A DNA stretch of 64,000 nt from Capronia americana (lineage: Eukaryota; Ascomycota; Eurotiomycetes; Chaetothyriales; Herpotrichiellaceae). Shown one piece after another: positions 10,822-22,117 of the stretch (position 1 is the stretch's first letter; each line of letters opens with the position of its first letter). A model generated the notes under the pieces. The model did no database searches. It saw nothing but the letters and a program-made list of their open reading frames with translations, and was not told where the DNA came from. The DNA lies in NCBI GenBank assembly GCA_016110215.1, contig JADWQD010000001.1, forward strand, positions 558,001-622,000, read 5' to 3'. The position numbers and the translations under genes were made by a program.

Positions 10822-11385
10822 AGCTGAACTGCCCTATGCAGGTAGGTGGTTATTGTCATGGTTGAGGGTTCCACGTCGTTGCCCGAAGTAATATGGAAGC
10901 GAAGGACGTCGATAACGAAAGGTTGGGAGGATGATAAGAACGGTGCGGGGGATTCTAGACGGGGCTATCAGCCAATCAAACGAGGGGGATATCTTGCCGA
11001 GGAATAACCTGGTCAGTCTAAAGTCATTCTGGTTAGCGTCTATCACGTGCAAAAGATATGTGCAAAAATGCTTGGCAAATTTATGCCGCCAAGCCTTCAT
11101 GTGCCTGTTCCCCACACAAGCCAAATATGAAGGACAACTTTGCGGTCAACATTCTTGCTACTACAAGCCTTGCTTGACAGGCGGAGCCCACGCCTCCCAG
11201 GAGATTCGTGTCTAAAGCTAATGGTTCTTAGCCGAGTGGCGGTATCAAGCGTTGGCTTGTTTCATAACAAACCCCGACTCAGATGATAAAAAGGTTCAAG
11301 CACATCGAGGAGAACTGTTTGTGATATCCGACGACGACCAGCTCCTCTCCTTGTCTTACTCCTGGGCATCATGGAACTGGCTCAC
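10822..11385. other. Promoter region of the Zn2Cys6 gene / 3' flank of the AtuA-like gene
   Basis: 564 nt between the regulator's start and the AtuA-like stop, both on the minus strand. I see no coding sequence and no repeat. Confidence 0.5.
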
Positions 11386-13333
11386 TCAAGGTCTCCCAAA
11401 CGGGAGAGATAGATACATCAGGGGAATATGTTGTTGTGAACCATGGGTATCCGTCTCCGCAAACCCCCCCGAGACCGCAGGGCGGATGATAGTTGCCTTG
11501 TATGCCCTTGCCTGGTCGAAGAAAATCGAGGCAATCACTCTCTCCACTGGGATTTTGTACAGCTTGGCAATCATGTCAGCCGTTAGCAGATCCAAATCCT
11601 TCACCTTTTGGTATATCTCGTCGTTGGGAAACATGACGTCGAAGGTCAGCTCATATGGGCCCGCATTCTTGCTGCGAACAATGGAAGCAATATCGGCAAG
11701 ATAGCAAGTGTTTGGCGCAGGCTCGGGAAGTAACCAGTACTTCTTGCTTGATGCCGAGAGCAATGCGCTTTTCTTCACTGATGCTTTTGACTCTCCTTGT
11801 GACTTGGCATTGTCACCTTATCGCCGAAAAGTCAGTGTCAAATTGATAGTTTTGCCACGGCTCGGGGCGGACTTACATGGTGGGGGAGTATATTTATTCT
11901 CGCCCGTCACATCGACTATCTTGATGGGGAACATTGCAACGGGGTCTGCCTGGTGCATGATATGGTAGACACAGAATTCGGGGATTGGGCCCATCGAGAT
12001 TTCGGCCGGGGTGAATGGCCAGGCGAAATTTCCGGCTGTAGCCACTTGCCCTTGATATGGCCCATGAACCATAGCATGTTTGGTCATACTAGCCACGTTG
12101 TCGGCCAGCTCTTGTGTTGGCGCTCGGACTTGGGCTGCGATGAACACCTCCTTTCCAATCGTAGTATCCGGTTCGAGAGATCCCATCACGCCATTGATCC
12201 CGTACTTGTGGATTTTGATATCGTAGTCCACGTTCTGAAACTTATCCTTCACATAAGCATTCACGAACTCAATGAACGAGTCTACCTGTTGAAGAAGGAT
12301 AGGATCCCTGAATGCGCCGAGGAAGATCGTTTGGTAGCCGTTGACTCGAGCACCTTCAAGCTTGACGGTGTATTGTCCCTCAGCCTCAGCCTCGAAATAG
12401 GCATTTCGAATTCGGACCGTTCGCTCGTCGATCTGTTCGTAAGTTGTCTTTTGAAGGCGACAAACACCGCCCGGGCCGTGAAGCTGGTCAGGACGAGTGT
12501 GCTCGTAGAGGAAGTGCGAGGCGACAGATATGGTGGTGGCTTTCGCTTTCGGATCAAGAGGTGTAAAGTCAAAGCTATCGTGCCTTACAATACATAGACC
12601 CTCTTTCGTCTTGGGGATCCCACACATAGCACCGCATTCCAGGACTTTCCCCATTGCATAATTGATACCTATGGGAGAATTGATCAGTAGTTATTAATAC
12701 ATCGACGTAAAACTTACCCATATCATTGAACCCGTTATAGAGACAGAATGCAGCGTAGGGAGCAGGATCATAAGCACGGCCTCCAATAATGATGTCGAAA
12801 TCTGGGTTCTCCTTCATGGCCTTCAGATAGGGTTCCAATCCCATTTGTGCAACAATTCGAGTACTAGTCTCGACGTCGTGCTCTGTAAGCTCTGGGACGC
12901 CGGGTCCGCACCCGCTGATGAGACCCTGGCTCATTTTTTGTCGGATGAGGTCCTTTGGAATCTCCGAATAGATACCAATGACTTTCATAGATCGATAGCC
13001 GTTCGCTTTAATGGCCTCACGCACGAATTCGATACATTTATCGACGTGCGCATTCTCGCCGTCTCCGCCAATCGAGCCGATCAATGTTGGAACATTGTAC
13101 TCGTGAGCAGCTCGGACGAATAAGTTGATATCGTTTTGCAGGCGGCTGTAAGGGACATTGGGTTTTCCGAGCGCCAATCGTCCAGGGCCACTGTCGGTCG
13201 AGCCTCCATCGGCAATGATGGCGTCAACTCCAGACTTGAGGGTATCCCAAAAGATCTCTTCACTGAAACCCTGGCCTAATTGACCGATAGGGGTGAAGAT
13301 TTTGAGCTCGGCTTTGGGTCTAGATGCTGGCAT
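11386..13333 (-). CDS. AtuA-like (DUF1446) protein fused to DUF4387
   Basis: Predicted 612-residue cytosolic protein from three exons: 13333-12718, 12668-11877 and 11816-11386; introns 12669-12717 (49 nt) and 11817-11876 (60 nt). All phases close exactly. The N-terminal 470 residues match the acyclic terpene utilisation AtuA / DUF1446 family: an IGQLGQG segment, DGGSTDSGPG near residue 45, GSIGGDGENAH near residue 87, and IIGGRAYDPAPYA near residue 180. The C-terminal 110 residues match DUF4387 (IRSKNAGP-like start, SGG..TDTHGSQQH end). In bacteria these are usually separate neighbouring genes. AtuA is genetically tied to acyclic terpene catabolism in Pseudomonas, but its reaction is not settled, so I assign none. 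A decayed relative lies at 21.1-21.9 kb. Confidence 0.9.
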
Positions 13334-14222
13334 TGTGTAAGGATTAAAGACGGGGTGAATAATAGCTCACACAAGGAACCGCACCGACTGAACAGAAAAG
13401 GCGTTAATCATCAGTTGTACACCGAGACATCTTTCACTTTATACAAAGTGACAACTTACTCCCAGGGAGGAGTTCTGAGCGTGGTGCTCGGATCTACGAA
13501 GGCACCATCAGAGCAATACCGATTCAAGCTTGTCCAGGGTCGCATTCCACATCAGAGAAAGAGCAGGGGAGGGATTTCCTTGACTGTATGCCACGGGACG
13601 TCCGCTGGTGTGGGCCCATGATTGCGCCTGCGCTCTCCGTTCACGATCTGGACGCCGTATTCGACCGCCACGGCAAAGGGCTTACGGACAGACAGCAAAT
13701 GCCCATTCGCGAACTTGCCCACCAAACCGCTACGAGTGAAATGTCCACCTTCATGGAGACTCGACCAGGGAGACCTCCACGTTTCGCCTCCATTTGCCCC
13801 GCGAACCCGGCTCCACTCCGCAAGGACTCAGACGAAGCACTTGAAAGGGGCCTATAGTTCGATACTAAGCCGCCCTCATATAAGCTCTGGACGCGGCATT
13901 GCGGAAGCGGTGCGCGCACCTTGGCTTCTGACGAATCAATCATGGAGACGCTCACGCTGCCGATGCCAGCACTGACGTCCAGCACGTCCAGCTGACCCTA
14001 CTTGACTGGTCGGTGGCTCAGGGACCACTCCGCTTTCGCAGTCGGCACCCGAGGCCGCAATCCTGTCTCGCGCTCACCACTCTTTATCCCACCGCCCTTT
14101 CTGTTTATCCCTATCTCTGAATTCGTCCCACTCTCCGGATCAGCAAAGCTCCCTCGACAACCAACAGCCAGGACAGATGGTGGCATCAGTCGTGTGCCTG
14201 TGAATGCCAACCCCGGAGCAGG
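13334..14222. other. Divergent promoter region
   Basis: 889 nt between the AtuA-like start (minus) and a Zn2Cys6 start (plus). It should hold both promoters, which makes it a natural target for the neighbouring regulator. No convincing coding frame. Confidence 0.5.
13438..13443 (-). promoter_or_regulatory. TATA box of the AtuA-like gene
   Basis: TATAAA on the minus strand about 105 nt before the ATG at 13333, a usual fungal distance. Assigned by position only. Confidence 0.4.
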
Positions 14223-15962
14223 ATGAGAGCGACGGCATGTATCAAGTGCCGCCAGGTGAAAGCACGATGCGACGCGGCCGCTCGTATTCCGCTGGGCTGC
14301 TCGCGCTGCCGGTCCCTTGGAGTTGACTGCGTCTATGACCCGGCATTCAAGCGCACCTCCAAAGCAAAGCTCATACAGAAGATGGCCTCGGAGATCCAAG
14401 AGCTGCGGGATGCCTTGGGGAGCAGCACATCCACGGCCGCTGCGGCGACGGGAACCCCAGACCTCGAGCGACAACGATCACCACCAGCAGAATCAACAAC
14501 ACCAGCCGCACCAGGCCCGGCACCCGTACCGTCAGTCCCCGACGCAGTTGCTCTAGACGCAGAAACATCCCACCTACCGCCCGCCATCTGGACGGGGCCC
14601 CCAGTGCGTACCCTCCCTGACTTGTTCACAAGCTCTCCTGAATCGCCGCCAACCACCAGCCCAGGGCAATCCTCGGTTGCGTATGTCGCCGCCTATCGCT
14701 CTATCGGCCCCGTCTCCCTCACAGCGAGTCAGGTGGCCGAAATCTTTAAGCGATACTTTTCCCGCTACCACCCCCACTTGCCATTCAAGATGACCGACTC
14801 GTCGGCCGATGCCATCTTCGCCTCGAGCCCGCTCTTATTCTGGGTCATCTGCGCCATCACCTCGCCCCGGCTCCAGGCCACGCTGAGCCCGGTCATCAAA
14901 CGGCTCGTGGAGGAGACCGTCCACACGGCGCTGCACTGTGTCGAGACGGTCCAGGCCCTGGTCCTGCTGTGCGTCTGGCCCTTTCGCGTCTCCTTCCTGA
15001 GCGACGACTTTTCCTATTTCTACAGCAGCATGGCCTCCCAGATCGGCCTGCAACTCGGCCTGCACCGCCCCACGGGCACGCACTGTTACCGCTATAGCTG
15101 GGACGTGCAGCCCATGCTCGACCGTGATGTCAGGCTGACGACCTGGATGGCCTGCTTCGCCGTCGACCGCATGCAGGCTGCCATGCGTGGGGTCCCGTAC
15201 TCCCTCCTTGCTCACCCGGAGCTGGTGCGCGCCTTTGACGACCCGGATCTCGACCTCGGCCTCACCCACCTCTGCCGGATCTTGCACATCTTCTCTGAAG
15301 CCACGCTGGAGATAGGCTTCAACGGGCCCTTGCCGTCGGGGCTCCGCGAGCCTGAGACTCGACTGAGTCTCCTGCGCCTGTGGACGGAGCGGCTCACGGC
15401 GTTGGATGCGCGGAAGCCAAGCCTGGACGACGCGCGGAGAATCGTCCTCCTGTATGCGCGTGTGCAGCTGCGGGCGTTTGTGCTCCAGGACGACGTCCCG
15501 ATCTCGGCCGAGGTGCTGGAGATGATCAAGCTGCTGGAGGAGGATACGTGCGATCTCGTCGATCTGTGCAATACCATGAACCTGGCCATCGCTCCAGGTC
15601 ATGTGCGCGTCGCCATGACGTACGTCGGCTTCGTCCTGGTGCGTATCCTGCAGACCCCCTACAGCACCCAGCGCGAAGTGCTGGAGGAGAAGCTGGAACG
15701 CATTATCCAGGCCCTCACGGCCTCGGCCAGCTCGCAGGACGACGTGGCCAACAAGGCCTGCCTGATCCTCCAGGGCCTGCCTTACATGACTGACCTCAAA
15801 CGCACGCCGCCCATCCTGACGCGCATGGCCGCCTGGGTCTCGTACGACTCGCGCCGCATCTTTTGGGAAAACTGGGCTAAGATGCACCCGGATCAAGATC
15901 CGCCAGGCCATTGCCAGCCGTCTCCCGCGGCTGCGTCGAGGACTGTCCATTCCACGACATGA
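14223..15962 (+). CDS. Zn2Cys6 transcription factor, Leu3/War1-like
   Basis: Predicted nuclear regulator, 579 residues, one exon. The zinc cluster sits at the extreme N terminus: Cys6, 9, 16, 26, 29 and 36 (C-x2-C-x6-C-x9-C-x2-C-x6-C) with the long middle loop and CSRC..LGVDC pattern of the Leu3/War1 subgroup. A short coiled-coil-like stretch (residues 50-68) and a Pro/Ser/Thr-rich linker follow, then a large helical middle-homology region (about residues 165-560). It is divergently transcribed from the AtuA-like gene and converges on a sugar-type transporter, so it is the best candidate for the pathway-specific regulator of this block. GC content and codon use are stronger here than in the flanking spacers. 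Confidence 0.9.
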   Translation: MRATACIKCRQVKARCDAAARIPLGCSRCRSLGVDCVYDPAFKRTSKAKLIQKMASEIQELRDALGSSTSTAAAATGTPDLERQRSPPAESTTPAAPGPAPVPSVPDAVALDAETSHLPPAIWTGPPVRTLPDLFTSSPESPPTTSPGQSSVAYVAAYRSIGPVSLTASQVAEIFKRYFSRYHPHLPFKMTDSSADAIFASSPLLFWVICAITSPRLQATLSPVIKRLVEETVHTALHCVETVQALVLLCVWPFRVSFLSDDFSYFYSSMASQIGLQLGLHRPTGTHCYRYSWDVQPMLDRDVRLTTWMACFAVDRMQAAMRGVPYSLLAHPELVRAFDDPDLDLGLTHLCRILHIFSEATLEIGFNGPLPSGLREPETRLSLLRLWTERLTALDARKPSLDDARRIVLLYARVQLRAFVLQDDVPISAEVLEMIKLLEEDTCDLVDLCNTMNLAIAPGHVRVAMTYVGFVLVRILQTPYSTQREVLEEKLERIIQALTASASSQDDVANKACLILQGLPYMTDLKRTPPILTRMAAWVSYDSRRIFWENWAKMHPDQDPPGHCQPSPAAASRTVHSTT

Positions 15963-16388
15963 TTATCCTATAATTACCTATAACCCTATAAAGAACATTA
16001 ACCACCCCATTCCCGCCTGGGTCCCGCCGCGGGGAGGCAGGGAGCACGGGGAAAGTCTTGTGTTGAATATATATATATCGTCCTTTAGTATGTTTATATA
16101 CGGACATATCGACACATTCCTCTCTGTTTGCTCTTCTTGATTCTAGGGTCTGCCAAACAAAACCAATGTGGCTGGGGACCTCCACAAAAAGAGTAACTGC
16201 CTGGGAAAAGATCGCGTGATATATGTGCTGCTCATGCCTGGGCTCGACACTTCAGACAGCACGACCCAGCTCATGCCACGTACGACATGTCAGTCTGGGA
16301 AGCTTGCCACCTCTTAACGCTTAATTGCCCATTATATGTCTGGGATCTAAAGGTCGGTATCGCTATCACCATATTCCCCTCTCTTTTT
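15963..16388. other. Convergent intergenic spacer
   Basis: 426 nt between the 3' ends of the Zn2Cys6 gene and the MFS transporter. It includes a short TA dinucleotide run near 16067-16078. No gene seen. Confidence 0.5.
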
Positions 16389-18361
16389 TCACGGAACATG
16401 CTCCGTCATCTCCACGGTCGCGCGGCCCGCCTGCTTCTCCTTCTCTTTCTCGTCCAGGGTCCCCGGATCCGCGTCCGGAAGAATAAGTCCGGGCCTCATG
16501 GACGCAAACTTACGGATCGGCGTGCGCTCGAGGAAGAGGTGGTCGATCTCCTCGAGGGACATGCGGCGGCATTCGGGGACGCAGAAAAACGTGTACGCGA
16601 TGGTGGCAAGGGCGATGGAGCCAAAGATGAAGCCGACCTTGGGCCCGAGGTTGGCGTACGGGGCGTACAGAAGGTAAGGGATGCTGAAGGAGACGCCGAA
16701 TTGAACCACCACGTTGACCACGCTGGCTGTGGTGTAGGTAAGGTCTCGGAGGCCTGTTACGAAGTTTTCTCTTTGTCAGCACCCTTGACCGCGCAGGAGT
16801 GGGAATTTCCTTCCTCTCTCTAGGGCAGCAGGGAGGATGGGGAGGGTTTTCAGTCGGGAGAAGAAGGAAGAAACGTACGGGTGGTCGGGATCTCGGACGT
16901 GATAATGTGGCTGATGGGGCCCCAGCCGACGCACCATCCGACATACGAGATGGTAAAGAGCGCCGAGATGCCCACGCGCGTCGAATGTGACAGCACCGCC
17001 TGAGATCCTATGCCAGCCATGACCAACAGGGAGGATCCCTGCAGGAGAGCGCCGCTGATCAACATGACCCTAATAGACAGCGAGAGTGGGATGGTTAGCT
17101 GGGCAGCGAGACAAGCCCTTTTCAGGGAGCGGGAAGAGAATTTCGCAAGCTCGCGACTCACCTTCGACCCAGGATCTGTTTGTCGCACAGATACATGGAC
17201 ACGGCGACGGAGCAAATATAAATAGCCGAGTTAATGCAAGTCATGGCAAAAGGGTCGACGGCCTTGATGTCTTTGAGGAACACAGGGCCGTATTTGCTGA
17301 TGAACGCCTGTCCGCTGCTCTGCAGGCAGACATTGGCTCCAAGCGCGATCAATGTCCGCTTGAGGTTCACTCCCCGCCATAGATCCCAGAAGGAGCCTTT
17401 CTCTTCTGCAGCCGCCTGGCTCTGGCGGATCGACGCGATCTGGTTCTGGAACTCGGCTAGGATCTCCTCGTCGCTGAAACGGCCTCGCCGATAGCGTTTA
17501 AGGGACGCCATAGCCTCGTCATCTCGCCCGTGCACGAGAAGCCAGCGCGGGGACTAATTCCCAGACAATGGTTCAGTTCCCTGACTAGGGGAGAGAAGGG
17601 GAGGTGTGGGGGAAGGCGTGTAGATACGTACCTCGGGGATAAAGAAGATGCTTACGCCCACAATTGAGGGGACGACGAAAAAGAGGCCCAGCGGGATTCG
17701 GAACGACGCATTGCCTTGTAGCTGGCTTGTCCCGTACGCGATAATAGCCATGATCAACGACCCAATCTAGTTGGGTTCGGGCCCGAGGAGGGCCACAAAT
17801 GTTAGCACCACAGAGCAAGATGGGCGGAATTCTCTCTCCCAGAACCCAAAAAAAAGAACTGGCACATACCATGATGCCCAACTGATAGGTACTGACCACG
17901 AACCCGCGGATGTTGGACGGGCAGAGTTCCGCCTGCATGACCGGGATCGTGGCAACCTCCTGGCCGAGGTAGATGTAGTTGAGGACGCGGCCGATCAGCA
18001 TCTGCTCCTTGTGCTGCGCCGTGACGAGCAAGATGGCCGACAGATAGGCCCAGAAACACATGACCCACAACGACGCCCGGCGGCCCCAGCGTCGTGTGAT
18101 GACTCCACTGAGCAGCACGCCCGCCACCTGGCCGACGTAGGTCAAGCTATTGAGCAAGGAGAGAAAGTAGGGTTCGATCCGCCACGTCTCGGTTTGAGGG
18201 TCGTAGACACCAAACTGGCGCTCAAAGGCCGACATCGCCTGGGTGGTGCTAAAGGCCGCCAGGTCCATGCCGTAGTTGACCTGCGAGACCATCAGAATGC
18301 CCACGGAAAAGGCGAGCTGGCCGTTGAAGTTGCGCAGGAGGCCATAATTTGTGAGTCCCAT
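16389..18361 (-). CDS. MFS sugar-type transporter
   Basis: Plasma-membrane major facilitator of the sugar porter family, 524 residues, about 12 membrane segments. Five exons: 18361-17870, 17766-17632, 17553-17162, 17069-16879 and 16753-16389; four introns of 78-125 nt, all GT-AG with phases that close. Family marks: GRRASLW after the second membrane segment, a GRVLNYIYLGQEV segment ahead of E.CPSNIRG, PESPRWLL in the central loop (formed across the second intron), and PECRRMSLEEIDHLF before the tail. Substrate cannot be inferred; the family also carries quinate, lactose and glycosides. It lies between the Leu3-like regulator and the lactonase, consistent with uptake of the cluster's substrate. 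Confidence 0.92.
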
Positions 18362-19155
18362 AATGGCGGTGGGGGGAGGTCAAATTATCTGACAGATGCC
18401 TAGGCAGGGGAATGAGAGTAGGAGACGAAAAGTAACGATCCTCGCCCTCTCGTATCTGCCCTTCCCCGGTCAATGGGGTCTCAGTCGTCTCTTTATAGAG
18501 CACGACGCAGAATCGCCCTTGTCATCTCACCCCGTCCTACTTATTCTTCACACCCCGACTCCAGTGTGGGGCGAGGCTGGATCGCTTAGCGATTCCCCGT
18601 GGAGACTATCCTAGGCGGTGGACTGAACGGGGGAAGAGAGGGGACGATACTAGGGATCCCAGAACCGCACGCCAAGGCGGAGAAGAATGCATGAACGGAT
18701 ATCTCAAGCAACGTTTGAGCCTCAGACTGTGCAGGGTGGCCCTTGGAGACAGAGGAGAACATCCTACCAGACGTCGGGAGACGAGTGTGTGGGGTTGGAT
18801 ACAATCTGGAGCTACTGCGAGGGCCGTGTCCATACTCAGCCTATCAGGTGGTCATGTGGTGGCCACCTAGTCCGTTGGTCGAGTCCCTTGGGGCCCAGAT
18901 CTGTGCGGTCAATATGGCGTTGGGTGAAGCGGGTCCCTAGACGATCCGGAACAGGAGTTGAAATGTGGAATTGCAGCGAGCGCCCGCGAAGCATTGCGAA
19001 ACCGGAGCGGAACAGCAATAACCGTTCCTTGACCCAGCGTTAGCCCAGAGACTGTCTTGATCCCAGCTCTGCCTATATTTTTCCACACCAGGACCACGCA
19101 CATGTACAGTTGCCCGCGTCCGGCCGAAAACCGAGGGATCGTGCCTGGGGGCGTA
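18362..19155. other. Promoter region of the transporter / 3' flank of the lactonase
   Basis: 794 nt between two minus-strand genes. Apart from the TATA box, I see only short open frames without family resemblance. Confidence 0.5.
18492..18497 (-). promoter_or_regulatory. TATA box of the MFS sugar-type transporter
   Basis: TATAAA on the minus strand 131 nt before the ATG at 18361. Assigned by position. Confidence 0.4.
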
Positions 19156-20537
19156 TTAAGAATCCCATTGTACGCAGACCGGGCCCATGTCTCCAAAGCC
19201 GTTCTTGATCCCCACCAGTCTCCCGATCTTGCCTGTCTCGACGTCCCTCTCGAAGATGGATAGCCACCCTTCCTTCTGCTGCACCACGGCGATTCTGTCG
19301 CCGGCCTCATTCAGCGAGAACTGCCGTGGGAAGCTACCCCCAGCTGCAAATTCATGCACCAGCGTCAACTCGAAGGTGTCCGGGTCAATCCGGTAAGTCA
19401 AGATTGAGTCGGCAGACATGCAGGTGCCAGGCCTATAGGGCGACTCGATGGTGAATGCTCTGTCGTCGCGCATGGAGACCATCAGGTATCTCTTATCGGG
19501 CTACAAAAAGGCAAACAGAGAAGGATCACCCCGTTAACAGCTGTGTCGCTCTTGCAAGCTCAACAGGAGAAGGAGAGGACAGTGACTCACCGAGATGGCC
19601 AGATGGGATGCCATGGTCCGAACCCCCTCGAGCGCCGGGATCACCCGATCACATCTCTGGAGGAGGTTGATAACCTCTCCCTGCTTTAGAAATTTCAGCC
19701 CTCTATCCGGGGGATATTCGACCTGGAAGTTGAGCAGGGTGTTGGCATCTTGGTTCAACACATAGAGCGCTGTCCGATCCCCCCCGTGATTTTTCGGGCG
19801 GCTGACCAGTGCCACGTGTCTGGGGTACGATCCCTTGGGGAGCACCAGCGCATCAAGCTCTCTCAGAAACCCGGGACTCTCGCACTGCTGTGGAGAGATC
19901 TCCAGAACCCTGACTAGGTCGGCTCCCAGGTCGGGGACGAGGATATAGCGGTTCGTCGGGTCGAGAACAACTTGGTGGGGTCGAGGCCGGTCCTGGACCT
20001 TGCCTGGACCGGGCTCACAGGGGGGGAATTTCAACTCTTGAACGGGGTGGATGTGAGTCAAGTCGGTGATGTCGTAGATCACCACGCGGCTCGAGTGGCT
20101 AGTGGCGCCGGTGGACGATCAGTATCATGCATCAGCAGCAGCGCGGCAACACAAAGAGTCATCTTGCTCAGCCATTCGGATGGGGCGTTGGAGTAGGGTT
20201 GCTGCGCTTACTAGAAAGCAACGGCCAGCCTTTCTCCTCCTTGGTAGACGGTGTGGTATGCTGCGCCAATGGCCGACACCACACTGCCAGATTCGATGAG
20301 CCTTCCGTCGGGTTGGACGGTAAAGGCCTTGACGGCTCCCTTGCCAGTGTCTTTGTCGTTGGATGTCCCAAACAGAACCCGCCGGCCAGGGTCCAGAGTG
20401 ATCCAGGATGGACTGGGACTGCAAGCCTCAGTTGTGGACAACTCTCTCAATGCCTGCTGAGGGTCGGGGCCTTGCGAAAATTCTAGTGTGTAGATTGTAC
20501 CATTGTACGAACTGAGGAACAACTTCTGTGCTGCCAT
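19156..20537 (-). CDS. Seven-bladed beta-propeller lactonase (6-phosphogluconolactonase / carboxymuconate cyclase-like)
   Basis: Predicted 392-residue cytosolic enzyme from three exons: 20537-20212, 20098-19591 and 19500-19156; introns 20099-20211 (113 nt) and 19501-19590 (90 nt). The N terminus (LFLSSYNGTIYTLEF) is the first blade. RPHQVVLDPTNRYILVPDLGAD, ALYVLNQDANTL and FPRQFSLNEAGDRIAVVQQ are typical blade repeats of the lactonase family PF10282. Known members open lactone rings (6-phosphogluconolactone) or act on muconate derivatives; many fungal relatives are uncharacterised. Next to a flavin oxidase of a lactone-forming family and a sugar-type carrier, hydrolysis of an oxidised sugar or related lactone is a reasonable inference. 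Confidence 0.88.
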
Positions 20538-21141
20538 GATGTGAAATCGGAGTGAGGACTTGTCTTGGTCCTCTGAGCAGCCGCGAGGCGACGACTATGT
20601 CGTTCTTGTATCTGACCGGACCGACTGTGGAAGACGTAGCATGACCAACGGATGGCTGGAGGACTTGATAGATTCGACCGGATGAACCAGTCCCGCACAA
20701 TGTCCCGGTATGCGGTGCTTTTCGGCCGTTCGGTACCTAGAGAAGTCGTGCATCCAGAGGCCGGCGTGGATCTCACACCCGAGAGTGCGGTTTCGGCCAC
20801 AGCGTTCCCATCCCGGTCCTCCTGGCCCGCATTATATTTTATTTGCTTAGCCAAACCGCTTCTGACTCGAGCGAGAAATCCCACAATTACTTCTCTCCAT
20901 AACACAAGGGTCTAATCAGAAGAGAGTCACAAGCACACAACGTGCAAGGTTCCAGCACCACCACTCTGTAGGCAGAGTCATGTGTGTCCCAATACATAAA
21001 GGTATGTGCCGGGTATTGCATGCAGATCGTATCTTCGATTGGAACAAGCGCACTCCTCCCAGTCAGAGTGTCGATGTGGCCCTGTACGCGCACCAAATCA
21101 TATTAGACAGAGAGATCTCACCTTATTGACAGCTTGTCTCA
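20538..21141. other. Divergent spacer upstream of the lactonase
   Basis: 604 nt between the lactonase start and the decayed AtuA-like gene. AT-rich around 20830, where the minus strand could supply a TATA-like element. No gene seen. Confidence 0.4.
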
Positions 21142-21872
21142 TCTCAAGTCCGGGACGACCTCAGAATCTTCTCCACCTGCAGCCAACTGGGCCGGGGCTG
21201 GAGTGACGAGGTCTTCTAGCAGATGTTACAGACCGGCGACATTGACGCCATCGTCCTCGACGGCGGACCACCGACAGCGGCCCCTAGTCGTCTGGCGCAG
21301 GGTAAACCCAATGTGCCAGTCGCTCGGCTCGAACGGGACACCACATTTTGGTCAAGGCTTGCGAACCCTATCATGTCCCCGTCCTGGTGGGTTCGCCTGG
21401 TGATGGCGAGAATGCGCTAGTGGACCTTTGCATTAAGGTCATCCTGGACACGGTCAAAAAGCACGGTACCACCCCATGAAGGTGCTGAGCATCTATTCCG
21501 AGATCCCCAACGACCACATGTACGAGAAGATAGACAAGAACGAGGCACGAATGCCTGAAGTCAACAAGGTAGGGAGGTTAAATCGAGTTGGATACAAGGG
21601 TGTCTGTCTACCGCTTTGATTTGCACACAGAAAGCCGCCGTCAGACTTTCCGCTGTTCTCACACCTACATCCTCATCACAAGCAGCTTCCTCCGCCAGGT
21701 GTTTGCGCCGCAATAATATGTTCTGCTCCTCTGCCGTGGGCAGTGATCGCTTCAACGAGACGCCAAAGTCTGCTAATGTTGTTACCCCTCAGCTGGGCGG
21801 TCCATTGTAATCATTTTGCCGTTTCTGGCTTTGGTGGCCTTGCATATCAGCCTTACGCCAACTGCCTTGTGC
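21142..21872 (+). pseudogene. Decayed AtuA-like (DUF1446) gene
   Basis: Translated pieces align in order with the intact AtuA-like protein at 11.4-13.3 kb. RIF...QLGRGWSDEVF is followed by a TAG where the intact copy has Trp, then GDIDAIVLDGG and RLAQGKPNVPVARL. A frameshift near 21350 leads to YHVPVLVGSPGDGENALVD, and a further break near 21477 to MKVLSIYSEIPNDH. After about 250 nt of poor match comes GGLAYQPYANC, the counterpart of GGRAYDPAPYAAFC. No start codon or C-terminal half is found. The nonsense change fits a G-to-A transition; the frameshifts need indels. It has an old, much diverged look rather than that of a recent copy. Confidence 0.82.
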
Positions 21873-22029
21873 GCACAGCAGATCACTACCTCGACCTACT
21901 TCGACGGTCGACGTCTTTCGGATCCATCACCAGTGTGTCAGCACCGAGCCGGGCTCTTGGCCATTGCAAGATGCGGTCCGATCAGGTAGAGGTGGTAATC
22001 CTTGCGAGGTAGCCTGACCATGTCCCGTC

Positions 22030-22036
22030 TATAAAA
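22030..22036 (+). promoter_or_regulatory. TATA box of the FAD oxidase gene
   Basis: TATAAAA 88 nt before the ATG at 22118. Assigned by position. Confidence 0.45.
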
Positions 22037-22117
22037 CCATGTGCTTCCCATTGCGACTCTATCTCTGTCCAGAATCCAGAATTTCTATCTTCGACGCTAT
22101 CATTGTGGTGACCTGCC

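Noticed and set aside
11252..11704. 150-codon plus-strand frame
   Set aside because: Overlaps the DUF4387 exon on the opposite strand, which has clear homology.
14835..15950. 371-codon minus-strand open frame
   Set aside because: Antisense of the Leu3-like regulator; Arg/His/Gln-rich shadow produced by high GC at third positions.
17771..18403. 210-codon plus-strand frame
   Set aside because: Antisense of the first exon of the sugar-type transporter.
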